Assembly: GCA_031308135.1 (NCBI GenBank)
Contig: JAHLJT010009419.1
Span: 61,502,634 to 61,566,633 of the forward strand
Direction: 5' to 3'
From: Acheta domesticus
Lineage: Eukaryota; Arthropoda; Insecta; Orthoptera; Gryllidae
Length of the DNA stretch: 64,000 nt
Shown here: one piece after another, positions 41,660 to 54,006 of the stretch
Layout of the letters: each line of letters starts with the position of its first letter
Numbering within the stretch: the stretch's first letter is position 1
Position numbers and translations under genes: made by a program
Notes under the pieces: generated by a model
The model's database searches: none
What the model was told of the DNA's origin: nothing
The model's input: only the letters and a program-made list of their open reading frames with translations

Positions 41660-44600
41660 CTTCGGGTGACAAACGAGCCGATTCGGCTAAGGGGAATCCT
41701 TTGTACCGAGTTTCTCCTGCCTCCCCTCAAGGGCGATTGCAACATGCTCATTTCGCTTTGTTCCTTGCAGTAAAGGAACTTTCCCTTGCTCATCAACGTC
41801 AGTATAGCAAACAGTACTGACATAGTACTGATATATAATTTGTATTGTACAAATGTCAGTATGATTGATTCTATATATTTTCTAGTACCCACAATTATAC
41901 TCATTTGATATTTCAGTGAAAGATAAAATTACACCTTGGAAATATTTTCCAGACATTGAATTATTTCAGCGAGGTTCCCGACCAATTCATTTATTGTCAG
42001 ATCCTTCAGCCTGCCCGTTGTGGGTCCCCGTAATGTCATTTCATCCAATTTAGTCGAAAATAAACGTTGAATGTCATGTGTTGATCAATAAGGTTATCTA
42101 GCATGCATTTTTTCATTTAAGCCATTTACTTTGTAGAGTCGACTTGTACGAATACTTGTTTAATTTTTATTTGGCACGTTCCACACACCATTGTAATTCA
42201 CAGTTTATTAACACACTTGAAAAAATTTCACACGCAACAAACTGTTGCATTGCGAACTTTTTAACCTGATAAAAGTTTTGTCCCCAGACATTTTGTAGGG
42301 TCTGTTTGAACTCGTGTATTTTTGCTTTTCCTCCCTACTGTATTGTAAAAGGAAAAACATTTTAGAATCACCGCAACAATACTATTTCGAATTTTTGATC
42401 GTAATATCCGTGTCAAACCTTCTTTTGAACTGTAACATTGCACACGTCCTATTTGCACCGCAAACGAATGCGTGTACGTCCTAATTTGCGTAATTAAATT
42501 CATTAATATGCTCAGTAAGAACTAATTGGCGACTAAAAGTGTTATTACAGTCAAACTACATCTACTTAGGAAAATATTTATGGAATTATATAGACTCAAG
42601 CGATAATTTTGCTTTTCTTGGACGAGAAAGTTTTGCTTTTGAATTGATGGGATGCAAGAGAAATTATCAAATGCTATCCCATACCTCACTACCGCAACGA
42701 ACTCAAGTCGACTATGAAAAGTAAGTGTCCTTACATGTTCAAATAGGATTGTTGTGTTGCGCGACAACTCACGCTTTCATGTTGTACCGGGGGTACCGTG
42801 ATATTCTGTGTCGTTTCCGCCGATGGACTTTTTCGCTGGGGCTAACTCTTGTCTTGTGAACTCTGGAACACCTGCTTGAATAGAGGTGACATTTTTTTGG
42901 CAGGTAGGGTACCTTTTTCCCATTCTGTGTTTCCCTCTTCCATTCTGTTTTTTTATAAACCAACCTATAAATCGTTGCAAAAAAAGAGCCTTAATTTTGA
43001 CAAGAAGAGACTTATCATCGTCGAAAGGATTCTTAAAGAAGTAGCAAAAACTTTCAAAAAGGAGGAATGAATTATGGTAAGTGGAATAAACTTTAAATGC
43101 TAAACTGTTATTAATTTTGAGAACCAGCGGGGAGGTAAATGAGTTCTATTAATATGAACTATATTAAATTCTTTAGAAATGAGGAAATCATAAGCAAAAA
43201 TTCTTTATTAATGTAAAAAGATCCAGCCACCTATTTTTTTATGAAGCTCAAATGATTTTCATTGCTGTCACTTGTTTCACTGTCATGTTTCATTATTTTC
43301 AACAAGTGTTATGATTCGGAAAGACAGGGATGTTCTGCAAATTATACTCCGATTTAACATTGTGGCGCTTCAAGGTCACGAGCTGGATGGAGTGGGGGGG
43401 GGGGCACTGACATTCAAACGGGAGCCTCGTTATGACGTAAACTTTGAGTTTTGAAGTGCCCCTTCTCCTAGAGGTCGAGGAGATTTTAAAGGGGGATCAT
43501 TGACGATCAAGGGATTCATTATTTTTCATAAAGCGTTAAAACATTTAAAAATAAATTACACATAATTGCCGTTAGTAAAAATCAGACTTTTGCGCAATTT
43601 TCATGTGTTTTTTTTCCTGAAAATTAGCTTTATGTATAAAAATTGAAAGTAAGTGAGAAAATAATAAACACATTTAATAAACCATTTTTATAAAATTGTT
43701 CATATTATTTATCTAATTGTTGTCTTTGAATGATTAATGCGCAATTATTTTGTGTTAAGATTATCTGGATGCGGCATATTGTAAAAAAATGAAATAGGCC
43801 GATAAAACAAATTATTCTTGAAAAGAGATCAATTCATGAAAAAGTTGGAAATTCCTGATTTAATAATCGAAAATCACATTCAAAATAAAAATTATTTTTC
43901 GGAAATTTGAATTTTCACGGTAGATGTTAGCAATTGTAACAAAATTTATTTTGAACAAAACTCAGTAAGATTTGAGAATTTGTATTTGCACGTAATCATT
44001 ACTTTAAAAAAATAATAAATTAATATTTTAGACCCACTGTATATTTAATTCCCTGAAAATCTAAATATCGATTTTCAACGTATTTCCAGACTGTACAAAG
44101 GACATGTACAAGAAAGTGAATACATAACCACGGAATTGCGCATTCCAATTCAGTTTACGATTTATCCAAAACAAAAGAGAATGATGGACGGATATTGAAG
44201 AGCGAGCATGCGTGAAATCATGTTTGCTGTTTAATGAAACATGTTTTGATTTATGCCGTATTATGAATGGGGAATGTACTCATTTTGCATAGCAAGCCGT
44301 TTACGTACATTTCCAAACCGACGTATTTTGTCCATAGGAAGAAAATACTCGTGCAAATTAATTTCATTTTTAATTACCCCCTTTATAAATGACGAGATAA
44401 TTCTTTAAATTTGTTCTTGGTACCGAATTTTATGTGTAAGTTTTTCGTGAACTACTATCAATTAATAAAATAGTTTCTCAAGAACGGTTCCAAATTTCTT
44501 CTTTACTTTTTTCGAGTTAAGGAAAATACGTTTATGAAAATGACGCAGGTCCCTTTTACGGTGAACTCTATTTTCAAATATTGGAGAAAAATTAACATTG

Positions 44601-45060
44601 TAAAACCACTATATTATTGGAGATGTTTTTCTTAATAAAATCTGTTGCAAAAAATAGATCTTGAAAGGTCTTATGCATATTTTGATTAAAACTAGTTTTT
44701 TGGGGGTTTTGCTTGAAATAATGCAATTAAAATGCAGTTTTTCAAAAACTTCTTCAATTTTTTCTTTAATTTTCGTTCTCGAATAAAGTAAAGTATTTTT
44801 TAAAACATTGTGAAGTGCCCATTTATTCGATCTCTATATGTTTTGGAAGTTGCAAATAACTAACATTTCAAAACTTCATTATTAATGATTAATAAATTTT
44901 ACTTAATGAAATCTTTTCTTCAAAATTAGGTCTTTAAATGAGATCCTGTTCTTTTTTGAAAATGTAAATAGTTTTACGCACATTTTGCAATTGCAAAATC
45001 AAATTTTCCGCCCTTCTTTTGCACAAGAGAGAGTTTCATGAAAACTCTGGTCACAGTACA
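41660..45060. other. AT-rich stretch; only a G11 run stands out
   Basis: Mostly AT-rich. 42750-42990 is a little GC-richer with no recognised family. A run of eleven G lies at 43394-43404. Short open frames have no known domains. Confidence 0.5.
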
Positions 45061-45369
45061 ATAATGGCAACGCTGCGACTCGTCAGTTCGAAAGTGAAAG
45101 AATTCTGAATCTCAACTTCCCAAAGGGCAAAAACGTTGTTCGTTATATGGAGCGCAGTTTCGGACGTCGAATCTGTTCTAGCACCGCTTGTTCCTTATAT
45201 GCTTTACTTGAATAGAGCACAGTGCGCTTCTAAATGTAATACGTACATATCCAATTTTAATTCAAAACTCTGAACTTTCGAAAACTGCAAATTTGAATCA
45301 CTTGCTTAGCAAGGTAAAATTTTGCAATATTATAACATTACATTAACGTTGTAAATAATACCAGAACAT

Positions 45370-45760
45370 ATGTGGTGTCAAAGAAACCCTGTATGCCTTT
45401 GGGCATTGATTTCCACCCACGTTTCTCGGAGAGTACATTACCGAGCCTCCATCAAACCGGAGCGGGAGGTGCCTGCCAACAGATGCGCGGTATTGGGAAT
45501 CGGTGCCAGCATCAAGCTTCGCCCCCACGCTCCTAGACCGAAGCTTCATGATTACCTTGCGCGTGAACCAGGTCCAATTTCACAGCACTATCGTAAACTA
45601 GACGCCTCAGGGAACACTTCCGCAAACCCCTCCACTTATCTCGCCCACTAGAAACGCGAACCCCGAAGTTGCGAAATCGTCCTAGGCAGCCTGCTCGCAG
45701 CTGAGACCGCTCTGGGATGTTTCCAATGCACACACATTCGTTTCTCTGAGGAAACTCGCA
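45370..45760 (-). other. GC-richer block with open frames on both strands, unknown
   Basis: About 390 bp with frames of 93 codons (+) and 66-68 codons (-). The - translation (FGVRVSSGRDKWRGL) has ordinary composition and could be an old transposon or multicopy sequence. I could not assign it to a family. Confidence 0.25.
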
Positions 45761-45779
45761 AACTCAGTGAACAGATGTG

Positions 45780-46956
45780 GCCCAGAAGTCACTCATAATT
45801 TAAAAAATCGACGTATTGACTTGTAAAATAAAGTCTGCAGCTGCAAAAATACTGCTGAACCACACAAAATTGTTTTTAAAGAAGTAGAAAGCAAACTCCT
45901 CAAGAACAACAAATAATGTACTGTCTTGAATACTGCAACAAATTAAATTATTTAACAAGAACTATATTTACAATTAACCCAACAACATAAATAGATTAGT
46001 GCTTACGGAAACATTACATCAGTTGTTTATATACTAAGAATATAAGGAAAGTTGAGTTTTATGAAGCAACAAGTGAATTGCAAATATTTAATGGCAAACA
46101 GATTGTTTCTTAGAGCCTTGCTGTCGCATGACGCCATACGCTTCGCATGCAGTGACACCCTTAAGTATGAGAAATGAGTCGGTACGCCCAATGTGAGAAA
46201 AGGGGAAGTAACTCAATCACAATCAGTTTCTCAGTCAAAATGAAAATTGTTTTATTGTATTTGGGTTTTCTCCTGTGAATCTAACAAAACTATAGAAACC
46301 TCTCACTTTGCCGGATGCTGCATAATTTTCCGTCAATTTATGCGTATATTCTCAATTAGTACATAGATCTGTTTAAGTACATAGATAAAGTTTTTAAACG
46401 TTTACAGGGAACTCTAATTTTCTGGGCAATGGAACCAATTGAATTAAAGTAAGAACAATTAAATATGCGTTCCATAGAAAAAAAATTGCCAAATACATAA
46501 CTGTCTCTTAATGGGAAACAGCAATTATGTTGTGAGATTAAGATATTTTGTCTATTCTATTATAAGTTTCTTTTTCTCTTTTACAATGTCTCACTACACA
46601 CACAACAAAAAGTACGAGAGCAAAAGTAAGATGAAATAATTACAAAAATAAAACTGGATATAGACAGTATGAAGAAACAAATGTATATTCCAAAAAAGAA
46701 ATTAAGAGCCTAATTGACAAGTAGGACGTGACGGATTTTATATTAGAGCCTCTTAAAAATAATGGATAGCAATCGCTTAACGAAGATAATACTAGTTTTG
46801 TTACAAATACTGGAAAACCCAAAATACATGGTTTAAAGAAATCAAAAGTTATTTTCAGGAGATGTAGGAGAGGAAGACATGTTTGTAGAAATCAGTGTGG
46901 AACTCAGGAAACAAAACAAAATTCCCGTGTGAAAGTATGTACGAAAAGAGAATTAC
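45780..46956. other. AT-rich spacer, nothing recognised
   Basis: No gene, repeat family or terminal repeats supported. Confidence 0.5.
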
Positions 46957-47586
46957 GAGCAGAAGGGAAAACAGAGCAGAAGGGAAAACAGAGCAGAAGG
47001 GAAAACAGAGCAGAAGGGAAAACAGAGCAGAAGGGAAAACAGAGCAGAAGGGAAAACAGAGCAGAAGGGAAAACAGAGCAGAAGGGAAAAACAGAGCAGA
47101 AGGGAAAAACAGAGCAGAAGGGAAAAACAGAGCAGAAGGGAAAACAGAGCAGAAGGGAAAACAGAGCAGAAGGGAAAACAGAGCAGAAGGGAAAACAGAG
47201 CAGAAGGGAAAACAGAGCAGAAGGGAAAACAGAGCAGAAGGGAAAACAGAGCAGAAGGGAAAACAGAGCAGAAGGGAAAACAGAGCAGAAGGGAAAACAG
47301 AGCAGAAGGGAAAACAGAGCAGAAGGGAAAACAGAGCAGAAGGGAAAACAGAGCAGAAGGGAAAACAGAGCAGAAGGGAAAACAGAGCAGAAGGGAAAAC
47401 AGAGCAGAAGGGAAAACAGAGCAGAAGGGAAAACAGAGCAGAAGGGAAAACAGAGCAGAAGGGAAAACAGAGCAGAAGGGAAAACAGAGCAGAAGGGAAA
47501 ACAGAGCAGAAGGGAAAACAGAGCAGAAGGGAAAACAGAGCAGAAGGGAAAACAGAGCAGAAGGGAAAACAGAGCAGAAGGGAAAA
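46957..47586. repeat. 17-bp satellite array, about 37 copies (GAGCAGAAGGGAAAACA)
   Basis: 630 bp of an almost invariant 17-bp unit. Three consecutive units (about 47070-47125) carry one extra A (18 bp), a local variant block. The unit is free of stops in both + frames used and in two - frames, which produces four open frames of 228-276 codons; these are repeat by-products. The last unit decays to GGGAAAATAGAGGAGAAG. Confidence 0.97.
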
Positions 47587-48535
47587 TAGAGGAGAAGAGG
47601 GAAATAATAAAGTAGAATTTGGAAGCCAAAAATATGAAAGGGAAATATCAAATCTGCTGTTTCACGTTATATTATGCTTTCTCCTTTTGAATAATAAAAC
47701 GCGTTTCGACTTCAGGATTAGCTAAGTTGTCTGTGTAGTTAAGACGTCACACCACCTCGGTCGAAACTGTTGGAAATGGTAGTTTTTATAATCGTACGCT
47801 CGTCTTGATTGGTACTCTGGATAAGCACCCGGATCATCTCAAACAGTTCAGGAATATATTTTACTCGGTACGGCGGTATTGTTAGACCTTCTCGGTGCTG
47901 ACATTGATATTTTGACTGGTCTTTACAATCAAGCTTTTTCTTGTAATATTTAATGAAAATTTAAAAAATAATCGAGAGTGGATTTGTGAATAAGATAAAA
48001 TCTTAAGATATCACATTATTTAGCGACTTACATAACATTGCATGCTACTGAAAGCATTTCGGAAAGCTAACGTTGCCCATGATGTAACATTTACACCGTA
48101 TTTGTATATGCATACATATTAAACCGTATTTATATATGTAGATGCTCCGTAAATGCATATTTACATCACGGCAACAGGTTTTACGTGACCTAAACCTTCC
48201 GTCCTTTGCGGAGTTACAAGACAACTTCTACGGTCAATACACATAACTTATGACGTGCAAAAAATGAATTTCAAAATCCATTAATTTCTTAAAGTACATC
48301 TGCTCCGAAATAAACACTACTAGAAACTTCCAGTACATTAGTGCTTAATGTTCTCCTGAACTGTTCGCAATTGATCTGACGAAAACTCGGATAAAATCTG
48401 ATCCTTGATAATGTTTAATAATGAAAGATATAGCCATAATAAATGCTCCAGGAGCGGTCAATATTCATGTTGGGTCTCCGAAACGTTTTTATTATTTATT
48501 ATCTGTTCATCGGCAATATTTGTCAGAGATACTCA
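47587..48535. other. AT-rich spacer, nothing recognised
   Basis: A local echo of ACCGTATTTxTATATG occurs at about 48095 and 48123. No gene found. Confidence 0.5.
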
Positions 48536-48800
48536 TTGGACAGCCCTGGCGGATATGTTCATTGGTCAGCGTGCTCGCTTTCCATGACGTGACTCCTGAT
48601 TCGATTCCCGGCAAGATTATAGTGTGCGTTTCCCTTGCAATGTTTCACTATATGTTGCTGTGTGGCGATGAAAAAATTCACTTCTTAGGTTGAGAAGACC
48701 AGAATACGGCAATCTGATCATACCTACCCACTTCATACATTGTCGCGAGGCCGGACGCTGCTGGTAGGCCATGGCCCGTACACGGGCCGACACGCCACGT
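48536..48800 (+). mobile_element. tRNA-derived SINE-like sequence
   Basis: ATTGGTCAGCGTGCTCGCTT resembles the box A and D-arm region of a tRNA, and GATTCGATTCCCGGC (48599-48613) is a good box B. The body that follows (to about 48800) does not match families A or C. The 3' end is uncertain. Confidence 0.5.
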
Positions 48801-48859
48801 ACAAACAACCAAACTCACTGAACAATTGAATCACAAAATATATTCCTTGTATGTACTGT

Positions 48860-49150
48860 TACTGCCTTTTCAACCCACTGTATGGTACATAGAAACGAGC
48901 TGAATAAGCCAACTATTCGGCACCGTTCCCAGTTCTCCCTGCTTGTTAAACGCTTGCTGAGAACGGGGAAAAAGATGAACAGTTAGAGAAAGAAGAAAAT
49001 ACTTCCTAACTCCTTTGTTAAAGTGAAGATCTTCCGGCCGCGACATTCTATTTCACTTCGTAGTGGAACATTGTTCACGGTGATTAGATTCATTCGCGTC
49101 TACTCTTCGCCAACGTCTTCTGGGTAACCTCTTCCCCAAAATGTCTCGGA
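48860..49150 (-). repeat. Unclassified dispersed repeat, copy 3 (reverse)
   Basis: The - strand reads GAAGACGTTGGCGAAGAGTA, TCTAATCACCGTGAACAATG, AGTATTTTCTTCTTTCTCTA, GTTGGCTTATTCAGC and CAGTGGGTTGAAAAGGCAGT, following 13305-13610 in order over nearly 300 bp. It proves the repeat is dispersed and present in both orientations. Confidence 0.78.
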
Positions 49151-49558
49151 AACATTTTACAACTCTCTTAGAGATATCTGTTCATGGAAGACTGCTGGCA
49201 AACGCGACGGGCTGTTTCTTTAAACCGCGTTCTATACTTCGCGAGAAAGAAAATTTAATATTCTTAAAATGCACGAAGACAAATCGCCTAGTGTAACGTA
49301 GTAGTTATGATGGGTTGCAAGGGTTATGATGTTCTGCCTAGCAACAGGAGTTGTTGCTAGAAATATAAATAAATGGTGAGAAGGCTTTGAGAGGTCGAAG
49401 TGAAATGACCTGAAAAGATTCTCGTGTCCACAAGGAAGTTCTTGAAATATTTCTATCAGTGCAAATGGTGTTAGAAGTTTGCAGATTTTGATAAAAATAA
49501 ATCAAATTGTTGTTTTTGATAAGAAGCAATTATTCCATAAGAGTCGGCTGGTGCACGA

Positions 49559-49624
49559 CTAACTTGGCGTCGCTGACGATTGCGACGGAGCTCATCTAAC
49601 TTGGCGTCGTTGACGATTGCGACG
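49559..49624 (+). repeat. Two-copy tandem duplication, 37-bp period
   Basis: CTAACTTGGCGTCG then TGACGATTGCGACG, repeated with one substitution at 49559-49587 and 49596-49624. Confidence 0.85.
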
Positions 49625-49629
49625 CTACA

Positions 49630-50864
49630 CTAGTCATACATTCTGTGACTATGGGTCATAAAAGAGGCGGCAGTCATGCACCGTTTGGAGACACTGTCGG
49701 TTGCCGTGGCGCTCTTAAGGGAAGGAGTTAAGCCCTATCCCCGCCATGTTAAATTCAGCAACTTTTAAGTACATTTTTATCACAAACATTAGCAATACAG
49801 CAAACAAATTTTCACACATGTTTTCAGAAATGTCTTACATTTACTTAGTTATTTCGAAATTGATATTTCAAAAATACATTTATGAAGATTTTTTTTAAAA
49901 GTCAACATTTTTCTGCATTTTGATATATTAATAAACTAATGTCTTTAAACTTATATAGTTTAAAATAACTCAGAAAATAGGTTATTATAAGCTTCATATA
50001 TGGTAAAAATGTCAGATATATTCTGTTAATAGTGTCTGAGAAAAATGCATTTTCCCACAAACAAATATAATTTCGGGAAACTGGATTGGAAGTTACAGAG
50101 TAACCCAGCTCCAGATTCTGGATTGTCAGGACCAACATTTGCCTTCCTCTGTAGCCCATTTTTTGCTTCTCTTTGTACGTCATGTCTGTTTTTTCACACC
50201 CAGAGTGTCTAGTTTCCTGTAGTAGGCATAGGGAATTCTTTCGCGGGACTCTGCCCAAAAGTGCAGAACTTTAACTCTGCGAATATTTCCATTATTGAAA
50301 GTTAATTCTGCACCATATACACTCAAGGACAATGTATCAAACCGAACAACAGTTTTGGGAACCCTATTCCAAACAAGTGTTGAAACTCTCATTTGGATTT
50401 TGAGTCTTACCACGTAAACATTTGCACCGCATTGTCAACTAGAATAACAAATAACCACTGCACCGGAAAAATCACTCGAAACCGCAAAAACCGAAATCAC
50501 ACACCAAAACAGAGCTGCCAATTTATAACCTGGAAACAAAAATTCGATCTCGGACAGAATGAGGAAAATTGAAAAAAATATGAAAGCGAAGCAGTATGAT
50601 ATTAGACGTGGGCGTGGCACCAGGACACCCAGACTTTTAAGTAGCGATTTTAACTGTTTAAAAGTCTTTCAGCGCGATAATCTCTCTGATCCATACAATG
50701 GAGACATAAGGCATTAAAACCAGTTTGGAACCGTTTGGGACCCTAACACGTGCCTTTATGTAACTTTTACACGAGAACAGCTACCTGGCGGACAGTCGAC
50801 GGAGGCACGGGAATACAACAAGCGTCGTATAAACAAACAGGAGACAGTTCGTAAAACTGTACCA
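49630..50864. other. AT-rich spacer, nothing recognised
   Basis: A 118-codon and a 77-codon - frame (49902-50413) carry no recognised domain. Confidence 0.45.
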
Positions 50865-51374
50865 GGAGAGGTGGCTCAGGGCGTCTAGTGATGTCACTGC
50901 AGTGCTTCTGACCGGGAGATCCTTGTTGCAACGATTTTCGACACAAGCTAGATAGCAAGGACGAGTTCAGCGGCAGTCTGAAGGATAATTCTAGTGATCG
51001 GTTGCTTTAGTCGGTAGCTTTCCGTGGTTTCTCCGATTCATACCAGGCGAATGCCGTAACAGTACACTAATAAACGAGACACAGCCCGCACGATATTTCC
51101 TCCCTCTGCCTTATCTATTTCTCAACCCTTACCTATACACACACAATAAGATGCATTACAGTACCACACATGCCAGTACAAGTCGGGAGCTTAGAGAATG
51201 TCCCGGTTGGCTGCTTGTGGGTGATACACGGTTGAGGAAAAAAACAGCTAGCCGACGTAGATCAGCGTAGGATACCACCCTCTACCGGAGAAATACCACT
51301 GCCACCCTCCGAGGAAAACTTGCACTACGCTTACAGGACTAATAACCTTAGTAATTGACTCACCCGGAATCACT
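50865..51374 (+). mobile_element. Family-A SINE, full length
   Basis: Head GAGAGGTGGCTCAGGGCGTC, then the GCTAGATAGCAAGGACGAGT junction, CTGAAGGATAATTCTAG, a GTGGTTTCTCCGATTCATAC core, the CTTACCTATACACAC stretch, CGGGAGCTTAGAGAATGTCC and the end TTGACTCACCCGGAATCACT. Box B is decayed and the ATCA tail is missing. Confidence 0.82.
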
Positions 51375-52065
51375 GTGATAGACAATTCAAAACTTGAAGG
51401 CTATTTTCATACCTTCAGTATTATGATTTTACTGTACTAATGTGTGTGACAGAAAATTCAGAGAATTGCACTGAACAGTTCTTTAAGAGACGCCAAATGT
51501 AGCGCGTCTCGGCGGGAAATTATCCTGGCTAGTAACACTGAATGATGTATTTATTTATTCACCATTTATTACCAATTTATTTATTTATTCAATTACATTC
51601 CTACCATATATTTATTTATTTATTAGAAATACCACAGCCCTTGAAAATTGATCCACTTCCACACTTCCGATATGTGCGCATTTCATGAAATATTTCAGGA
51701 GGCATCAACACGCTCCCAGCCGAGGCCAGACACTTTTGACTTCCATATTAGACATCAGGGAGCGTTATAGCAACGATATTGGTAATATTTATCAGTTTTC
51801 GAGGTATTCCCACATAAACAAATATTGAATGTGCTTAAAACGGGAATAATCTCAGAATTTAATTCAGACGGTTATTTAGCCAATTGTTACGCAATGCAAT
51901 GTGGTCGCTGTAATTTTCGGTCCTTCGTGTGACTGGTCCTTCGTGTGTTGCGTTACCCGGCACGTCGGTTACTATAGTGCATGCTCGTAAAACACAAAGG
52001 TTGTGGTGTTCTACCCACTACAATGTGAGTCGCGGCGCCGACCTACACTTGAATGCAACATTTTC
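51375..52065. other. AT-rich spacer, nothing recognised
   Basis: TTTATTTATTTA words repeat at about 51549-51626. A 74-codon + frame has no known domain. Confidence 0.45.
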
Positions 52066-52408
52066 CCCTTCAGATACCACCCTCTGTGGCTCCGCTCCTC
52101 TCCGGAAGAAACAAGCTCTAAGCTCCCAATTGGTCTTCGGCTATATGTGCTAGTGTATGTAAGTGAAAGTTCTTAGCTAGTGTATGTAAGGAAAGTGAGA
52201 GGAAGGTACAACGATGAGTTAGGTAAGATTGCTCGCTGTCCATGACCCATTTCTTAGGGTACTGCTCTGTTATTCGCCTGGTATTGATCAGATAAATCAC
52301 GAGAAAGTATTGAGGAGTGCGCCCTTTGATAATCCACGGACTTCCGTCGGGACTTGCTCTGGCGGTTGAAAGGCCAGGAAGCCTGATCCACTGAGCTGCG
52401 CAGTCGTA
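52066..52408 (-). mobile_element. Family-A SINE, reverse copy with a different tRNA-like head
   Basis: On the - strand the body is family A (CGTGATTTATCTGATCAATA, CAGGCGAATAACAGAGCAGT, then TTGGGAGCTTAGAGCTTGTT). The head is different: GACTGCGCAGCTCAGTGGAT, CAGGCTTCCTGGCC, then GAGCAAGTCCCGACGG. The same body joined to another tRNA-like head indicates subfamilies or recombination between SINEs. Confidence 0.72.
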
Positions 52409-53384
52409 AATAATATATCATAATTTAAAAATCAGCAAATATTTTAAAAATAACTCTACATCTCAGAATAAATGTAGCCAGGAATATTTTGTGATTTCTA
52501 ATCATTTTGTGAAAAGTTTGTGAGGATGGAGATATCCGAGTCTTCAAGCAATGAAACTGATATTAAAATTCAATCCAACAAGATTTTACGTCACATAAAA
52601 CGTAAGATTGTCTTCATTTCTCCGTATCCAGAATTTCATTCCAGAATCGTGGAAGCTTTTAAAGTCGATCTAGACCAGGAGATAGCAATTCCCCTTGTAA
52701 GCTCATTACCATACACAGCAGCTTTCCGTGTCAGGTCTGTCTGCGTCCCGTTGTCTGGCGCAAGAATGAACACAAAAAGTGTGCGTTTAGACAGACAGCT
52801 CTTTCAGGGAACTGATAAGCAACAAATGGCACGTCTGTCGAACTGTCGTTGCTTTTGCTGACTATGCGCTGATAATAGGGAGCGTCGTGCACTAGTTTCC
52901 CCAAAAAACATGTACTTTACAATGACAACGCGATGCGACTCGCGTAGACCTTTTTTTACTTCAAAATCCCTTTGTGAGAGATCCCTTGTTACTGTGAACA
53001 TGGTCGCCATGCAATGAACCAAAGGCATTGCAGGTTTATTGGAATTTTGTTACCAATAACGTGATAAAAACTCCTGAGGTGTTTTTCTATCAATGCCAGC
53101 TCATTATATTATTTACTGTTTTGTGTTTTTGCGAAGTTTCCCAGGTTCTTTATAACCTCACGAAAGGACAAATTAAAATGAATTGCCACAAAAACGCCAA
53201 AAATATTTCATTTTTCTTCTTCTGAATTTCAAGGACTAGGCGGCTACCCGTCCCGTCTTCACCCATCTACGTAGTCTTCTTAGACTCCTTCCTTTTGGCT
53301 TGCGCTATATAACTTGTTTAGGTAGCCTATTTATCCCAATTCTTTCTATGAATTTTATAATTGTTTTGTTCGCGAATAGGCCGC
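52409..53384. other. Spacer with one unrecognised 113-codon frame
   Basis: The + frame 52520-52861 has ordinary composition (RHIKRKIVFISPYPEFHSRI near the middle) and no recognised family. No splice or promoter context supports it strongly. The rest is AT-rich. Confidence 0.3.
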
Positions 53385-53693
53385 CTCGGACCACACAGAC
53401 ATAAACATGCACTTACCGAGGCTCAGTATCATTTTATCTCGGTGACAGGTGCATGTGGTTCATCAGAGAATCGGCATTAAGCTGAATCCGATTTTTATCC
53501 CCCTAGGTTGTTAGTACTGGGGGCGGGATAGAAGATGGAATGATGATGAGCATGAAGGATGAATAGACGACACACACATACAGACATACACAAACACACC
53601 CAGGGCCGAGGCGGGATTCGAACCCACGATCGTTGCGTCCGAGACCGTCACGGCACCACTGCCTTAGCGATTTAGGCTATCCGACTAAATGGT
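53385..53693 (-). mobile_element. Family-C SINE, reverse copy
   Basis: The - strand from 53693 reads GTCGGATAGCCTAAATCGCT, AAGGCAGTGGTGCC, GATCGTGGGTTCGAATCCCG (box B), and a GTGTTTGTGTATGTC body with CATCATCATTCC. It shares head layout and parts of the body with the copies at 13865 and 19070. The body is longer than in those copies. Confidence 0.72.
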
Positions 53694-53696
53694 TTT

Positions 53697-53951
53697 TATT
53701 ATTGTTATTCCTCTAAAGATGATATGATTCGGCTAAATATTAAATCTACTCTAGGGTACAACAGCTACCTAAGGAGCAGATGTTCTGTCTGTCGGTGCCT
53801 CTACAATACTTTGCGCAAAATGTGAGCTGTTCCAAAAAATACAAATTCTTGCACTCCTCAGTCCTTTAAATTACCCTGGCAGTTTAACCAAGTTCTTACA
53901 CAAATTTTGCGGAACAAATCCCAGAGCTCCCATGACTATAGGCATGACCTG
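53697..53951 (-). mobile_element. RLE-type LINE, truncated copy (3' end only)
   Basis: Matches the last ~250 bp of the longer copy beside it: ATTTTGCGGAACAAATCCCA, GAGCAGAT and CTACAATACTTT occur in both, in the same orientation. It ends (- strand) in an AATAATAAA-like tail at 53697-53716. Confidence 0.8.
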
Positions 53952-53992
<41 letters not shown>

Positions 53993-54006
53993 TATTATTA
54001 CTATTC
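53952..54006. repeat. (TTA)n microsatellite between two LINE copies
   Basis: Interrupted TTA triplets that form the 3' tail of the longer LINE and the 5' junction of the truncated one. Confidence 0.9.

Noticed and set aside
46895..47725. Four overlapping open frames of 228-276 codons on both strands
   Set aside because: All are produced by the stop-free 17-bp satellite. Several frames open at once over the same array is a repeat signature.
52520..52861. A 113-codon gene (+)
   Set aside because: Ordinary composition but no recognised family, splice context or promoter; could be chance in AT-rich DNA. Left as an unrecognised frame.
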